Assembly: GCF_048544455.1 (NCBI RefSeq)
Contig: NC_133534.1
Span: 39,246,217 to 39,310,216 of the forward strand
Direction of reading: 5' to 3'
Length of the DNA stretch: 64,000 bases
Source: Silene latifolia
Taxonomy: Eukaryota > Streptophyta > Magnoliopsida > Caryophyllales > Caryophyllaceae
Under the pieces are notes generated by a model. That model was given only the letters and a program-made list of their open reading frames with translations, did no database searches and was not told where the DNA came from. The stretch's first letter is position 1. Each line of letters opens with the position of its first letter. Positions 29,344 to 40,502 of this stretch are shown one piece after another. Made by a program: the position numbers and the translations under genes.

Positions 29344-30972
29344 TCAAGGAATGTTGTGTTTCACAACATTGAGATTCACATAACCGGGACGAGTCCTAAA
29401 TTCAAGGGAATCAAGACGATCAAAGCAAGACCGCACATGATTTGCTTGTGCCGTGAGACATGCCTCAAAATTAAGCACCTTTAGCGACAAGGCTTTTGTC
29501 ACCTCGAAAATAAGTCCCATCTCCGCACCCATAGCTTTCCCTTCCTGCCATATAGCTCCGCCTTGACTTTCCAAATTTGCCAATAAGTGAGATTGACGGA
29601 TTCACTCACGAGCCGCTCTATCCGCATCCTTAGCCATTATCTCAACACGTCCTTCTAATCCACGCATGTAGGCTAGGACCTCGGCATTTCCCACATCATT
29701 AGAAACCGATGCCACTACCTTCTCCTTTGACATACCCGCCACTAACTCCGCAATCAACTTATTTTGAACACCATTTTTTTCACAAATACTCGTCATAAAC
29801 GAGTCCAATTTTTGTTCCACGACCACCAACACATCCAAAGACTTTTCCACCACACTTCCTTTTGATAGAAAAATTAACTCGGGCCCAACCGTGACCACTT
29901 TCATCAACTTAAGATGCGTACCACACATCTCATCCTTAACCATCACCCCATAGCTACTCATATTAACAACTCCCTTATGTGGCAACAAACGATAAATCCA
30001 CATACCGTAAAACAAATCCAAAGTAGTGTAGAATTTGTCTTCGGTTACGGAAATGCTCGTTTGAATAATACGATGAAAAACAAGCAACGGAAGACTAACC
30101 TTTTCATCCTATAGCCATTTAAACACTAACACCATCTCATAGCTTCATAATTTGTCTCGGCCTCCTCGCGTTGGAACCACAGTGTTCCATAAGAAATTAA
30201 GAAAGAATTTCAACTTGGGCGAAAATGAACCCGCTAACATATTGCTTGAACCCGTAGCACCATCATCAAAAGAACGCTTAATTTGAAGCTTACCTTCCTC
30301 GGTCACATCTCCCCACTTTGCACTCGGGTTGATTTCCACCCCATCATCAGGGACGGAAACAGAGTGCGAAAGTCATCAATGGAGATTGTGACTTCGGACT
30401 TATTAAAAACCGCATGCAACACATTCTTCTTAATTGAAACCGAAGCATAAAATTGGATTACCTCAATAGGATAAATAGGACCGGTCATGGAGCAAATCTT
30501 GGTCCATTCTTGGAAAGTCAAGAAATCGGTGAAGAATTGCAAAGCTTCAATCTTTGTATACCATTTTGGGGGATAAGACTGTCCTCCATGGATACCATAT
30601 CGTAAGACACAATTCACCGGATTTCTTTCCTCCTTTGTAAATCGAACCTTATCAAGACCCATAACCGTAGCATTCGGCATATGCTCTCGAAACAGGGTCC
30701 TTTGATGACCATCACGACTAACCACAACTTTCATATCTTCAACCGAGTCCTCAACACCAACAACTTTATTTTTTGCCTTTATTGAGCTTACGACGCTTTC
30801 CCTCGATGCTAGCTTCAACTCGGTTATGATCGGGATTGGTGGGGTTTGGGTTTGGTTGAGGTGAGAAGGTGGTTGCGGTTTGATTGGGTTTATTGCATGG
30901 TGGTTTTTGTGACCCGGTCTTAGTAGATGACCTAGTTAAGGGTGAGTTGAGTCGAGTTGTGGGTGGAAACAT
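29344..30972 (-). pseudogene. Third ORF of the Sirevirus-type element, plant transposon-protein-like, broken
   Basis: Three or more minus-strand frames join into one protein-like stretch after pol: a Pro/Asn/Thr-rich N-terminus (30972-30766), a globular part (30818-30303, with FTDFLTFQEWTKI, PIYPIEVIQFYASV and VTISIDDFRTLF), a continuation (30339-30145, FSPKLKFFLNFLWNTVV) and a C-terminal, helix-rich and probably coiled-coil part (30087-29344). The block around YP-EVIQFYA followed by a V-T-(I/L)-D-F motif resembles the 'putative plant transposon protein' domain found in many plant element ORFs (my recollection of PF20167). Frameshifts near 30800, 30330 and 30130 and an in-frame stop near 29602 show it is dead. 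Its place after pol, same strand, matches the env-like ORF of Sireviruses, but I see no signal peptide or membrane segment. Confidence 0.5.
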
Positions 30973-31155
30973 GATTATGATAGATAGTGAGGTTGAGTGT
31001 GGGAGAGTTTCAAGAAATTTAAAAATTTTGATAGTTGTGATGGTGATGGAGACGTGAGGGATGTGGAGTATTTAAGGAGTTGTAAATAATTGAATTATGG
31101 TAGGAGTAGGATAGTGATTATAGGCAGCTAAAAGATTAGATAAGATTCTTTCCCC

Positions 31156-31539
<384 letters not shown>

Positions 31540-33801
31540 TCATAAAGATCGTAAATATTTGCGACAAGTTTAGTCCCACCAATTAAACCAATTTCCAACC
31601 GTAAAATCTCAAAACGTTCTCTGGCCAAAGCCTTTGTCAAAATATCTTCCCATTGTTTTTTTTGTACAACAAAATTCAAGTTTTATATTCCCATTATTGA
31701 CATGATCGCGTAGAAAATGGTGTTGAATATCAATATGCTTAGTACGAGAGTTATGTTTTGGGGTTTTGGAAATAATTATAGCACTCGTATTATCACATAA
31801 ATTAGGAATGCATCCTACATCTATACCATAATCACATAGTTGTTGCTTAAGCCATAAAAGTTGAGAACATACCAAAGCGGCAGCAATATATTCGGCTTCA
31901 GCAGTAGATAAGGCAACTGAATTTTGCTTCTTTGACCCCCAAGTTATAATGCATGGTCCAACAAACGTAGCGATGCCTGAAGTACTTTTTCTGTCAAGCG
32001 AGAAACCTGCATAATCTGCGTCTGAATAACCTATGAGATCAAAGTTACACCCAAGAGGATACCACAGATATAATTTGGATGTACCAATTAAATACCTCAA
32101 GATTCTCTTAACTGCTATCATATGCGATTCTTTAGGGCACGATTGAAATCGAGCACACACGCATACACTAAACATAATATCAGGGCGACTAGCAGTTAAA
32201 TATAAGAGTGAACCAATCATACCTCGATAAGTCGTTTCATCAACAGGCTTACCGTCTTAATCAAATGTCAATTTCTTATCTGCGTCCATAAGAGTGGACA
32301 TAGAATGAGAATTTTCCATTCCAAATTTTCTGATTAGTTTCTTGATGTATTTTTGCTGCTGGATCATAATGCCTTCACTAGTTTGTTGAATTCGAAGTCC
32401 GAGGAAGAACTTGAGTTCTCCCATCATGCTCATTTCAAACTCTGAGGTCATCAATTCTGAAAAATACTTACACAATTTATCATTAGTTGAACCAAAGATG
32501 ATATCATGAACATAAATTTGTACAACTAATAAGTCAGAATCCTTAGATTTTAGGAACAAGATCTTGTCAACAGATCCTCTTTTAAAATTGCTTTCAAGTA
32601 GAAATTTAGATAATCTGTCGTACCAAGCCCTGCGATCTTGTTTCAAACCATATAACGCTTTATCTAATTTATAAACGTGGTTTTAAAACTTGTTATCCAG
32701 AAATCCAGGGGGTTGCTCTACAAATACTTCTTCATTCAAATAAACGTTAAGGAATGCAGTCTTAACGTCCATTTGAAATAGTTTCATTCCTTTGTGAGCT
32801 GCAAAGGCTATTAATAATCTGATAGCCTCTAGACGAGCAACGGGAGTGAAGGTCTCGTCATAATCAATCCCTTCTTGTTGATTGTACCCTTGTACAACCA
32901 ATCTAGCTTTGTTTCGTACATTAACTCCCGTATCATCCAACTTGTTTTTAAATACCCATCTTGTGCCAATAACAGATCTATTTTTAGGTCTAGGAACCAA
33001 GCGCCACACTTTATTTCTTTCGAATTGTTGCAAATCTTCTTGCATAATAATGATCCAGTCTGATTCAGCAAGGGCTTCTTTGATATTGGTAGGTTCAATA
33101 GTGGAGAGAAAAGAATAAAAGGAGAAAAAGTTGTTCAATCCTCTACGAGTTTGAACACCTCTCCTTAAATTTCCAAGAATGTTCTCCATGGGATGAGAAT
33201 CTTTATATCTCCATTTCTTAGAGACTGAAGACTTGTGATTGTTATTTGAATTGGGCTCACCTTCTTCAAATGATTGGGATCCAAGAATTGTTCCCCATGA
33301 GTTTAACCCCGGGTTATAGTAGCATCATGTATAACTCTTGATTCTATACCTTGATTTGGATTTGAAGTTATAGCTTCATCAGGTATAACTTCAGTTTCTA
33401 AGTTCTTGTTTTGAGAGGAAGTTATAGTATAATCAACTATAACCTCAGCTCTCTTTCCCTTTTCATTTGAAGGATTTCCACGTTCATCATTCGTTCCTTC
33501 AATTTCTTTGTCTTCCTCATCCAGCTCTGGTGGATCACCTCTAGATAGACGGAAAGCAGGTTCGTTCATATCTTCTTCCTCGTCCTGTTCAGCTTTATCA
33601 AACATATTATTCTTATAAAAAATAACATGAACACTTTCCTTGATGCATAAAGTTCTTTTATTAAAAATATTATATGCTTTATAATGAATAGAGTATCCAT
33701 CGAAAACTGCTTCGTCGCTTCTGGGATCAAATTTGCTTAAGCGATTTTTTCCACTATTATGGACATAACATTTACTCCCGAAGCAACGAAGATGAGATAT
33801 G
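31540..33801 (-). pseudogene. pol: pol, 3' part: integrase C-terminus, reverse transcriptase, RNase H
   Basis: Minus-strand order: integrase C-terminal segment (ISHLRCFGSKCYVHNSG, KFDPRSDEAVFDGYS), an acidic linker, then reverse transcriptase ([46 protein letters not shown]) and RNase H (SDADYAG, STAEAEYIA, DNTSAI, RTKHIDIQHHFLRD). These are the standard Ty1-copia blocks. The catalytic box YVDD is YVHD here (32503-32514), so the polymerase is inactive as read. In-frame stops and frame changes lie near 32680, 32250 and 33190. The linker holds three copies of an octapeptide ([24 protein letters not shown]) encoded by the 23-bp dyads at 33313, 33367 and 33421. The upstream part of pol continues at 35428 beyond a nested solo LTR. 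Confidence 0.9.
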
Positions 33802-33806
33802 TTTGG

Positions 33807-35422
33807 TGACACGGCTGTCACAACCCTATCAAAAATAAAACCAGCCGGATCTAACTAATGCAGCAGAGGTAAGTCGGGTATCGTATCCACAGGGAGATGA
33901 GAATAATGTAACCTAAACTAAGTCCGTCTGAGTAACCATTTTTGGGGGTTTGAGTTGTTTTAACTTAACTACTGAACGAAATGTAAAGCAAAGAGAGAGC
34001 ATGATAAAACTAATAAGAATGAAAGGATGGGATCAAATAAAGAGAAGAATGCCAGGATGTCGGTTCACCATGATATCACACAATTCTACTAAAGGTAAGG
34101 TCAGTCGGTCTGATGTGAGAAGGGTAAAGGAAAGGTCCTTTCGGTCCACTATCCATCCTAAAATACTACTAACTTAGCTTTCACCCTCATTAGTATAGTC
34201 TATTGTTCATAACAGGTCTATTCATTCCAATCTCTCGATCTAGGTCTGAATTTAACCGGATTAACTAGTTTAGAAGCGTGCACTCAACTAAACGATTACA
34301 ATTAAATTGCTATGAATCAATTCTCACATGTAAACCTCCTAATCTAGTTATAACATCATTGCTTTACTATCATGGCTCCCCTAATCCTAGCAAGGGAATT
34401 AGTTACTCATAGCGATGAATAAAACAATAACAATTGATGAAATAATAGAAGACATAATATGGAGATGATTAAGGAGAAATAACATTGAACTAATAACAAA
34501 ACAAATTAAAACAGAAATTAAAAACAAGAAATTAAGTATGCAAAAGGAGAAAAATAAAGCTTGAATAAAAGAGAGAAAGAGGGATTACAAGGGTTTTAGA
34601 TCCGGCAAAAGAGAGAACAAAGTAACGTAATAAAGGTTTTTAGCAGTCAAAAGTTCCGAACAAGAATCCCCCCCTAATCTGACCTAAAATCCTCTCTTAA
34701 ATAGGAGAAATATTTATTATAAGATAAAACTAAGATAAGATAAATAAGATCTCGACTTAAGCGCTGCGTCAGACTTGGTTTTACTCGATCGAGCAACGTA
34801 AAGTTGGTCGATCGAGAGGTATCTTCCCCAAAAGCTCTCGATCGAATAGTAAAGTGCTCAAAAGTGGTCGACCGAGTAGATTAAGTACTCGATCGAGTAG
34901 ATTAGGTGGTCGATAGAATGGTTAAAGGGGTCGATCGAGTGGATTAAGTCCTCGATCGAGCAATGTTCATCGCGTAATTCCTGCTTCGCGCACTGAATTT
35001 CAAACGGCCGCCATTTCTTCGTTAGTTGGGCAAATAGAGCGTTTTTGGTGGCGTTGGAAAGCTAACAGGACAAGATTTCATATAAAATTAGAATAACTTG
35101 AATATAAGTTATATAACTGGAGATATATCTCTTCAAATTAGGCACTAATAATTTGAAGCTCTTCCTTTGCTCGCCTAGCTACCTTGCTTCTACACGCATC
35201 ACAAATTAGTAGTTTCCAAGCTCCGACTCAACTCATCTCCTAAATTCATGCATAGGGACATTTTCTAAGCTTGATTCCATTTCTCTTTGATTCATTCCTG
35301 CAAATAGGACAAGAGAAACCAAAGTAGACAATTCGGGGGACATTTGTAGCTTAATACTACAAAATATGCATAGAAATGCGTGCAAATATGGCTTAGAAAG
35401 ACTATATAAAATGCACGCATCA
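33807..35422 (-). mobile_element. Solo LTR (CGATCGAG-rich family, copy C) inside integrase
   Basis: On the minus strand it starts TGATGCGTGCATTTTATATA at 35422 and ends CAGCCGTGTCA at 33807 (1,616 bases). TTTGG flanks both sides (33802-33806, 35423-35427). Removing it joins LLRGLKPN to ISHLRCFG across the integrase C-terminus, so the insertion is precise. It holds about eight CGATCGAG-type motifs (34790-34970) upstream of a degenerate TATA region (34696-34706). The same TG...CA family is at 36514-38011 and, truncated, 7022-8233. No internal region remains, so it is a recombination-derived solo LTR. Confidence 0.92.
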
Positions 35423-35427
35423 TTTGG

Positions 35428-36508
35428 TTTTAATCCTCTAAGAAGCTCATATGGAATCTTCTTAATGATAGGTCTAATCAAGGCTCAATTATGAACATAG
35501 CATGCAGTACTAATAACTTCAGCCCAAAAATTACGAGGTAGACCACTACACAATAGCATAGTGCGTGCCATATCCTCTAGTGTTATATTCATACGTTCAA
35601 CAACACCGTTTTGTTGTGGGGTTCGTGGTTCATAAAAGTTATGTCGTACACCATTTTCCCTACAGAATTCTATAAAAGCATGATTATCAAATTCGGTGCC
35701 GTGATCGGTGCGTATAGAAACTAATTTTGATTTATACTTATTTTGGGCAAGCTTCATTAGAGCTAAAAATTCATCGAAAGTTTCATCTTTTGAACTTAGA
35801 AACAGAGGCCAAACGTACCTTGAATAGTCATCAACTAGAACAAAAACATACCTGGATCCGCCTCTACTTCTTACCTTCATTGGGCCACACAGATCCATAT
35901 GTACTAGTTCCAATGGTTCTTTGGTACTTACCACTCTCTTAGGTTTGAATGACGATCTCACATGTTTGCAACGAGCGCACGAGTCACATAGCATTTCTTG
36001 GTCAAATTTGATTGACGGCAGCCCTTCAACCAAATCCCATTTCTTGAGTTTATTCAGTATGGTAGAGCTAATGTGAGCAAACCTTTTATGCCACAAACAC
36101 GGATCATCTAAAGTGGCTTTCATGCATGTAAACGAGTTAGTAGGAATTGCATTTAAATCAATCATATAGACATTCCTTTTACGATGTCCTTCATGAATAA
36201 CACTACTTGTTCCTTTATTTATTATTCGACAAGTATCTCAATGAAAAACGACTTTATTTCCTTTGTCGCATAATTGAGAGATACTGAGTAGATTATGCTT
36301 GAGTCCTCTAACAAGATAAACATCACTAATTGCATGAGAAGTAGAAATACCGACCTTACCAACACCAACAACCTTACCTCCATTAAATGGTTCAAGTGAA
36401 AGAAACAGGTTTATATCTCTAGTCATATGCCTTGAACAACCGCTATCAAGGTACCATAGATTATTTTCTTTCACCACAACCTGCAAGGAGATTAGATACA
36501 ATTTTTAG
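35428..36508 (-). pseudogene. pol: pol, 5' part: protease, GAG-pre-integrase, integrase core
   Basis: Minus-strand blocks: protease active-site region (WYLDSGCSRHMT) near 36470, GLKHNLLSISQLCDKG, the pre-integrase zinc-binding segment (WHKRFAHIS ... CDSCARCKH), then the integrase catalytic triad region: HMDLCGPM, IRTDHGTEF and PQQNGVVERMN, with the expected D, D and E. The core ends FWAEVISTACYVHN and RPIIKKIPYELLRGLKPN. A stop near 36238 and another near 35484 interrupt the frame. Protease before integrase before reverse transcriptase places the element in Ty1-copia. The frame is split from gag by the solo LTR at 36514. Confidence 0.9.
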
Positions 36509-36513
36509 GTACC

Positions 36514-38011
36514 TGATGCGTGCATTTCATATAGTCTTTTTAAGCCTTATTTGCACGCATTTCCACGTGTTTTACGTAGTATTATGATACAAATGTCCCC
36601 CGAGCCGTATACTTTGGTTTGTTTTGTCTTATTTGCAGGAATGTACCAAAGAGGACGGAATTGAGCCTTTTATTGTCTCCCAAGCATGCATATAAGAGAT
36701 GAGTAGATTTGGAGCGGAAATACTTCTGCCTTCGGATGCGTGAAGTCGTCTTGGAAGCAAATCAACGAGCTCTGTGCTGATTCAGTGGCAGTTAACTTGG
36801 TCGAGAGCTTTTGATGGCTTGATTTCTCGATCGAGAACTTTTTTATGGTGACGACCCCTCGATCGAACTCTTGTTATGTTCGTTCGATCGAGAAGTGGAT
36901 TTTTGGGGTTCCTCGATCGAGTAGATATTATGCTCGATCGAGATGTTTTTTCTAGAAGTTGATCGATCGAGTTGTTTCAGATTGCTCGATCGAGCACTTT
37001 GTGATCTGATGCAAGATTTTATTGCGTAAACCTTATTTACTTAATATCTTAGTTATCGTATTTAGGTTAATAAATATCTCTCCTATATAAAGGAGAGACT
37101 TAATTAGGTTTAGGTATCTTTCATTAATCTTTAATCAGTCATTAATTTCAGAACACTTTTATCATCCAGTTTTTAGACTCTTGTTCGACGCTTGCTTCGC
37201 TATTTCTCGGATCTCAACTTGTGTAATTTCTTACTCTCTTTTATTTAATTTAATTCCCTTTTGCAATACTTAATTTCATTGTCTCTTAATTGCTGTTAGG
37301 TATTAGAATTAGTCTTTAGTTTATACAATTTCTGATAGTTCATCTTTATACCATGTTTAATATAGTTTTATCGATCGTTATTAGTTTTATTATTGTTATG
37401 AGTAGCTAAATTCCTTATTACTGGGATTAGGGGAGCCATGATAGTAAAACAATGAAGTTATAATTTGTTTAGGAGGTTTTAATGTGAGAATTGTTTTATA
37501 GCAATATAACAGTAATTACTTGGTTGAGTGCACGTGACTAATTTAATTAACCTGGTTAAATTCAGACCTAGATCGGAAGATTGGAATGAACATGCCTGTT
37601 ATGAATAATAGACTACCCTAATCAGAGCGGAAGCTATTTAGGAAGAATCTAGGGCGGATAGCGGACCGTAAGGACCTTTCCACTACCCTTCTCACATCAG
37701 ACCGACTGACCTTACCTTTAGCTGATTTGCGTAATATCATGGTGAACCGACATCCTAGCATCTTTCTCTCTATTTCATCACACCCTATTTCATTCTTGCT
37801 AGTTTTGATTATTGTTTCTCTTATCGTTTTAAATTCAGCTCATTAGTTTAGCTAAATCAAATCAATCAAAACCCCCATTTGGTGACCGTAGACAGACTAG
37901 ATAACAAGTAGATAGTGACCGCCTCCATGTGGATACGATACCCTGCTTACCTCTACTGCATAAATTTAGGCCGGTTAGGTTTATTTTTGATAGGTTGCGA
38001 CAGCCGTGTCA
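36514..38011 (+). mobile_element. Solo LTR (CGATCGAG-rich family, copy B) between gag and protease
   Basis: It starts TGATGCGTGCATTTCATATA and ends CAGCCGTGTCA, flanked by GTACC at 36509-36513 and 38012-38016. The host reading LAWVPK is restored when it is removed. At 1,498 bases it lies opposite in orientation to copy C and to its host. It carries seven CGATCGA motifs between 36810 and 37005 and a TATA box at 37084-37093, then a long noncoding U5-like region. No PBS, PPT or coding DNA is present. Confidence 0.93.
37084..37093 (+). promoter_or_regulatory. LTR TATA box (copy B)
   Basis: TATATAAAGG followed by AGAGAC, about 95 bases downstream of the last CTCGATCGAG motif. It is conserved at the matching place in copy A (7319). 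Confidence 0.65.
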
Positions 38012-38016
38012 GTACC

Positions 38017-40395
38017 CAAGCAAGGTTGGGTCCTTTAATGTTAGTTACCCTAAAGATTAGATCTTTTCTAACCCGGACTTGTCTAATGGTTTTTCGTTTG
38101 ATAGACGAATGGGTTTCTATTAGAGATGTCCTAGTCTTAGGGTAAGCTCTAGATATTTCACGTGGTTGTTTTTCAGGTTGTTTCAGGGGAGCCTTAGTCT
38201 TATTAGACTCTTTAGGCTTTTGTGGTTGTTTAGGTTCACTGCTCTTTTTCTTGTAATCAAAATTCATATTATAGAACCAACGAAAATTATTATTTCTTTC
38301 TTCGTTCAAGTTAGGTTTATCCATTGTAATATCATTTTCTTCAACTACTGTGTTAGACGCTTTAACAAATTGAATGCCTTTACGTAAATCTTGCATACGT
38401 TTAACACAGTTGTCTTGAATTTGTCCCGTATGACCACAGTAATTACAAATCAAGTATTCAGGTAAATTAACATATTTTATCTTCCTGAAATCTCGTTCGC
38501 AAGGAGTTGATTTGTATTTAGAGTGGTCTCTGCATCCATAGCATTCATGTCCTAAACCCATTTTCATGTTATTATCTGATTGCTTAGTTGGAAAGTTTAG
38601 GACTTTCGTGCTTCCTTCCCATTTGTCATGAACCTTCCTAGCATGTAAGAGCAAATCCTTTAAAGATTGAATTTCTTTTAAATATTCGGAATGATCTAGT
38701 TCTACATCTCCAGAGGGATTATTCTCTTTATAGTTGTCACGAAAATCTTGGAACCTTTTGTTAAGAACTCGTACCATCTCAGAGTGTAGCTTCTTAGTGT
38801 CGGAAATTCAATCTTGATTCTTAACAAAAGGTTCCAAGATTTTGATCTGAGATTATATTATAGCTTCTCTAGCTGTCGCCTTAGTCTTTAGAAGCTCTTT
38901 GACTTTTCTCAGTTCTAAGGTTATAGCTTCATTAGGTATAACCTTGGCTTGAAGATGTTTAATTTTGTGTTTTAGTTCTGAGGTTATAGCTTCATTTGCT
39001 ATAACTCTAGACTCAAGAGCTAAGTTCTTAGCATTTGTCGAATCTGAAGTTGTAGCTTTATTAGCCGTAACTTTAGATTTAAGCTTCTTGTTTTAGTTTT
39101 TAGAAGGTGATTCTCTTCAGCAATATCTAGAATCTGTTCTTTCAAAGCTTTCAGTTCCAGATCTTGTTCGTGACACTTATCAAGAGATTGCTCGAAGTAT
39201 TCTATTAAAGCACTCTTAGGTAACTTTTTGACTTGTTTTTTAAGTTCAAGACAACTTACCTCCTCTTCTTCATCTTCTGAGTCATATTCACCTAGAAGAC
39301 AGTACTATGAACTTGAACTGGTGCTGTCATCGTCATTGTCAAAAATCAAGTCAAGACTGACGTTTCTTAAGCATATATTGGCAACTTCTTCATCTTCAGA
39401 CCCTTCGTCATCTTCCGTGTCGAGGTCTCCCCAACACGGTGCTAACATGACTTGTTTAAATTCATTTTTGGTCTTTTTACGCTTAGTCTTGTCCTTGATT
39501 TTCTCCCATGTGGGACAGCCTTTGATCATATGACCAGACACTCCACACTTGAAGCATCTTATATTAATGAAAGACGTTTTTAACTCAATTGCTTTCTTAT
39601 TGAAGGATTTATTATTATAGGACGGCTTTGTTTGCTTATTTCTAAATATTTTCTATCTGAAACGTTTGGCAAACAAGACCGTCTCATCCTCAATGTCAGA
39701 TTCAACCTTTTCACTTTTTGATGCTTGAAGAGTCATGCTCTTATTTTTACTTGGTTCAGCATCATCGTTATCTAGGACAATCTCGTGAGCCATGAGGGCT
39801 CCTATGAGTTCTTGATAAGACAAGGAAGTAAGATCTCTTGATTCCTCCATTGCTCTCACCTTAGGACGCCACTTTTTTGCCAGACTCCTAAGGACTTTTC
39901 TCGCAATGTCCTCTGATTCAAACTTTCTAACCAGATTTTTCAATTCATTTATGATACTGGAGAATCATGCAGACATGCTATCAAGATATTCGTTTGGCTC
40001 CATTGTAAAGAGCTCATATTTTTGAATCAGCAGCCAATACGATATTTCTTTACAATAGTTGTTCCCTCATAAGTTAATTCAAGAACATCCCATATTTCCT
40101 TGGCCGAAGTACAAGAAGAAAAACGATCGAATTCATTAGATGTCATGCCGTTTTGCAACAAGGTTATCGCTTTCGAGTTTTTCTCAGCCTTCTTGTAATC
40201 AGCCTCCACATAGTCTTCTTCCTTTTTCTCATAGGTTGTGCCTTCAGTAGATCCAACCAAAATTTTATTTGGTCCATTTTGTATGATCTTTCAGCTCTCC
40301 CAATCATGTCCTTTTATGTAGTGTGTCATCATGTTCTTCCAAAGTCCATAATTCTTCTCATCAAAGATGGGACACTTTAGGTACTTGGAATCCAT
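38017..40395 (-). pseudogene. gag: gag of the Sirevirus-type element, broken
   Basis: The start at 40395 (MDSKYLKCPIFDEKNYG, then LWK) is typical of copia gag N-termini. It is followed by the UBN2-type capsid region (SCTSAKEIWDVLELTYEGT; then KNLVRKFESEDIARKVLRSL and TSLSYQELIGALMAHE). A first zinc knuckle CFKCGVSGHMIKGC (CX2CX4HX4C) lies at about 39560-39515. It is followed by an acidic stretch (DTEDDEGSEDEE), a long charged, heptad-like region (38780-39250) and a second knuckle, CNYCGHTGQIQDNC, whose histidine is Gln. The end is GPNLAWVPK before protease. A stop lies about 35 codons in (WES-stop) and several frameshifts follow. The heptad region contains three repeats of VI(P/A)NEAIT type, from dyads at 38920, 38983 and 39049. 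A long gag with extra coiled-coil is a Sirevirus trait. Confidence 0.85.
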
Positions 40396-40487
40396 TTCAC
40401 GCGTGTAAGGCAACGGAATAAAAAGTAAATAAAATAAAAAAATATAGACGGATCAGCCTCTTTGCGGTTAGGCAATCAAGAGCACGA

Positions 40488-40500
40488 GGCACTGATACCA
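40488..40500 (-). other. Primer binding site, tRNA-iMet
   Basis: On the minus strand TGGTATCAGTGCC lies two bases after the LTR end (40503). It matches the usual TGGTATCAGAGC complement of initiator tRNA-Met with one change. Confidence 0.85.
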
Positions 40501-40502
40501 AT

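Noticed and set aside
33950..34177. 75-codon plus-strand frame inside the solo LTR
   Set aside because: Antisense frame in noncoding U5-like LTR sequence, not open in the other two copies.
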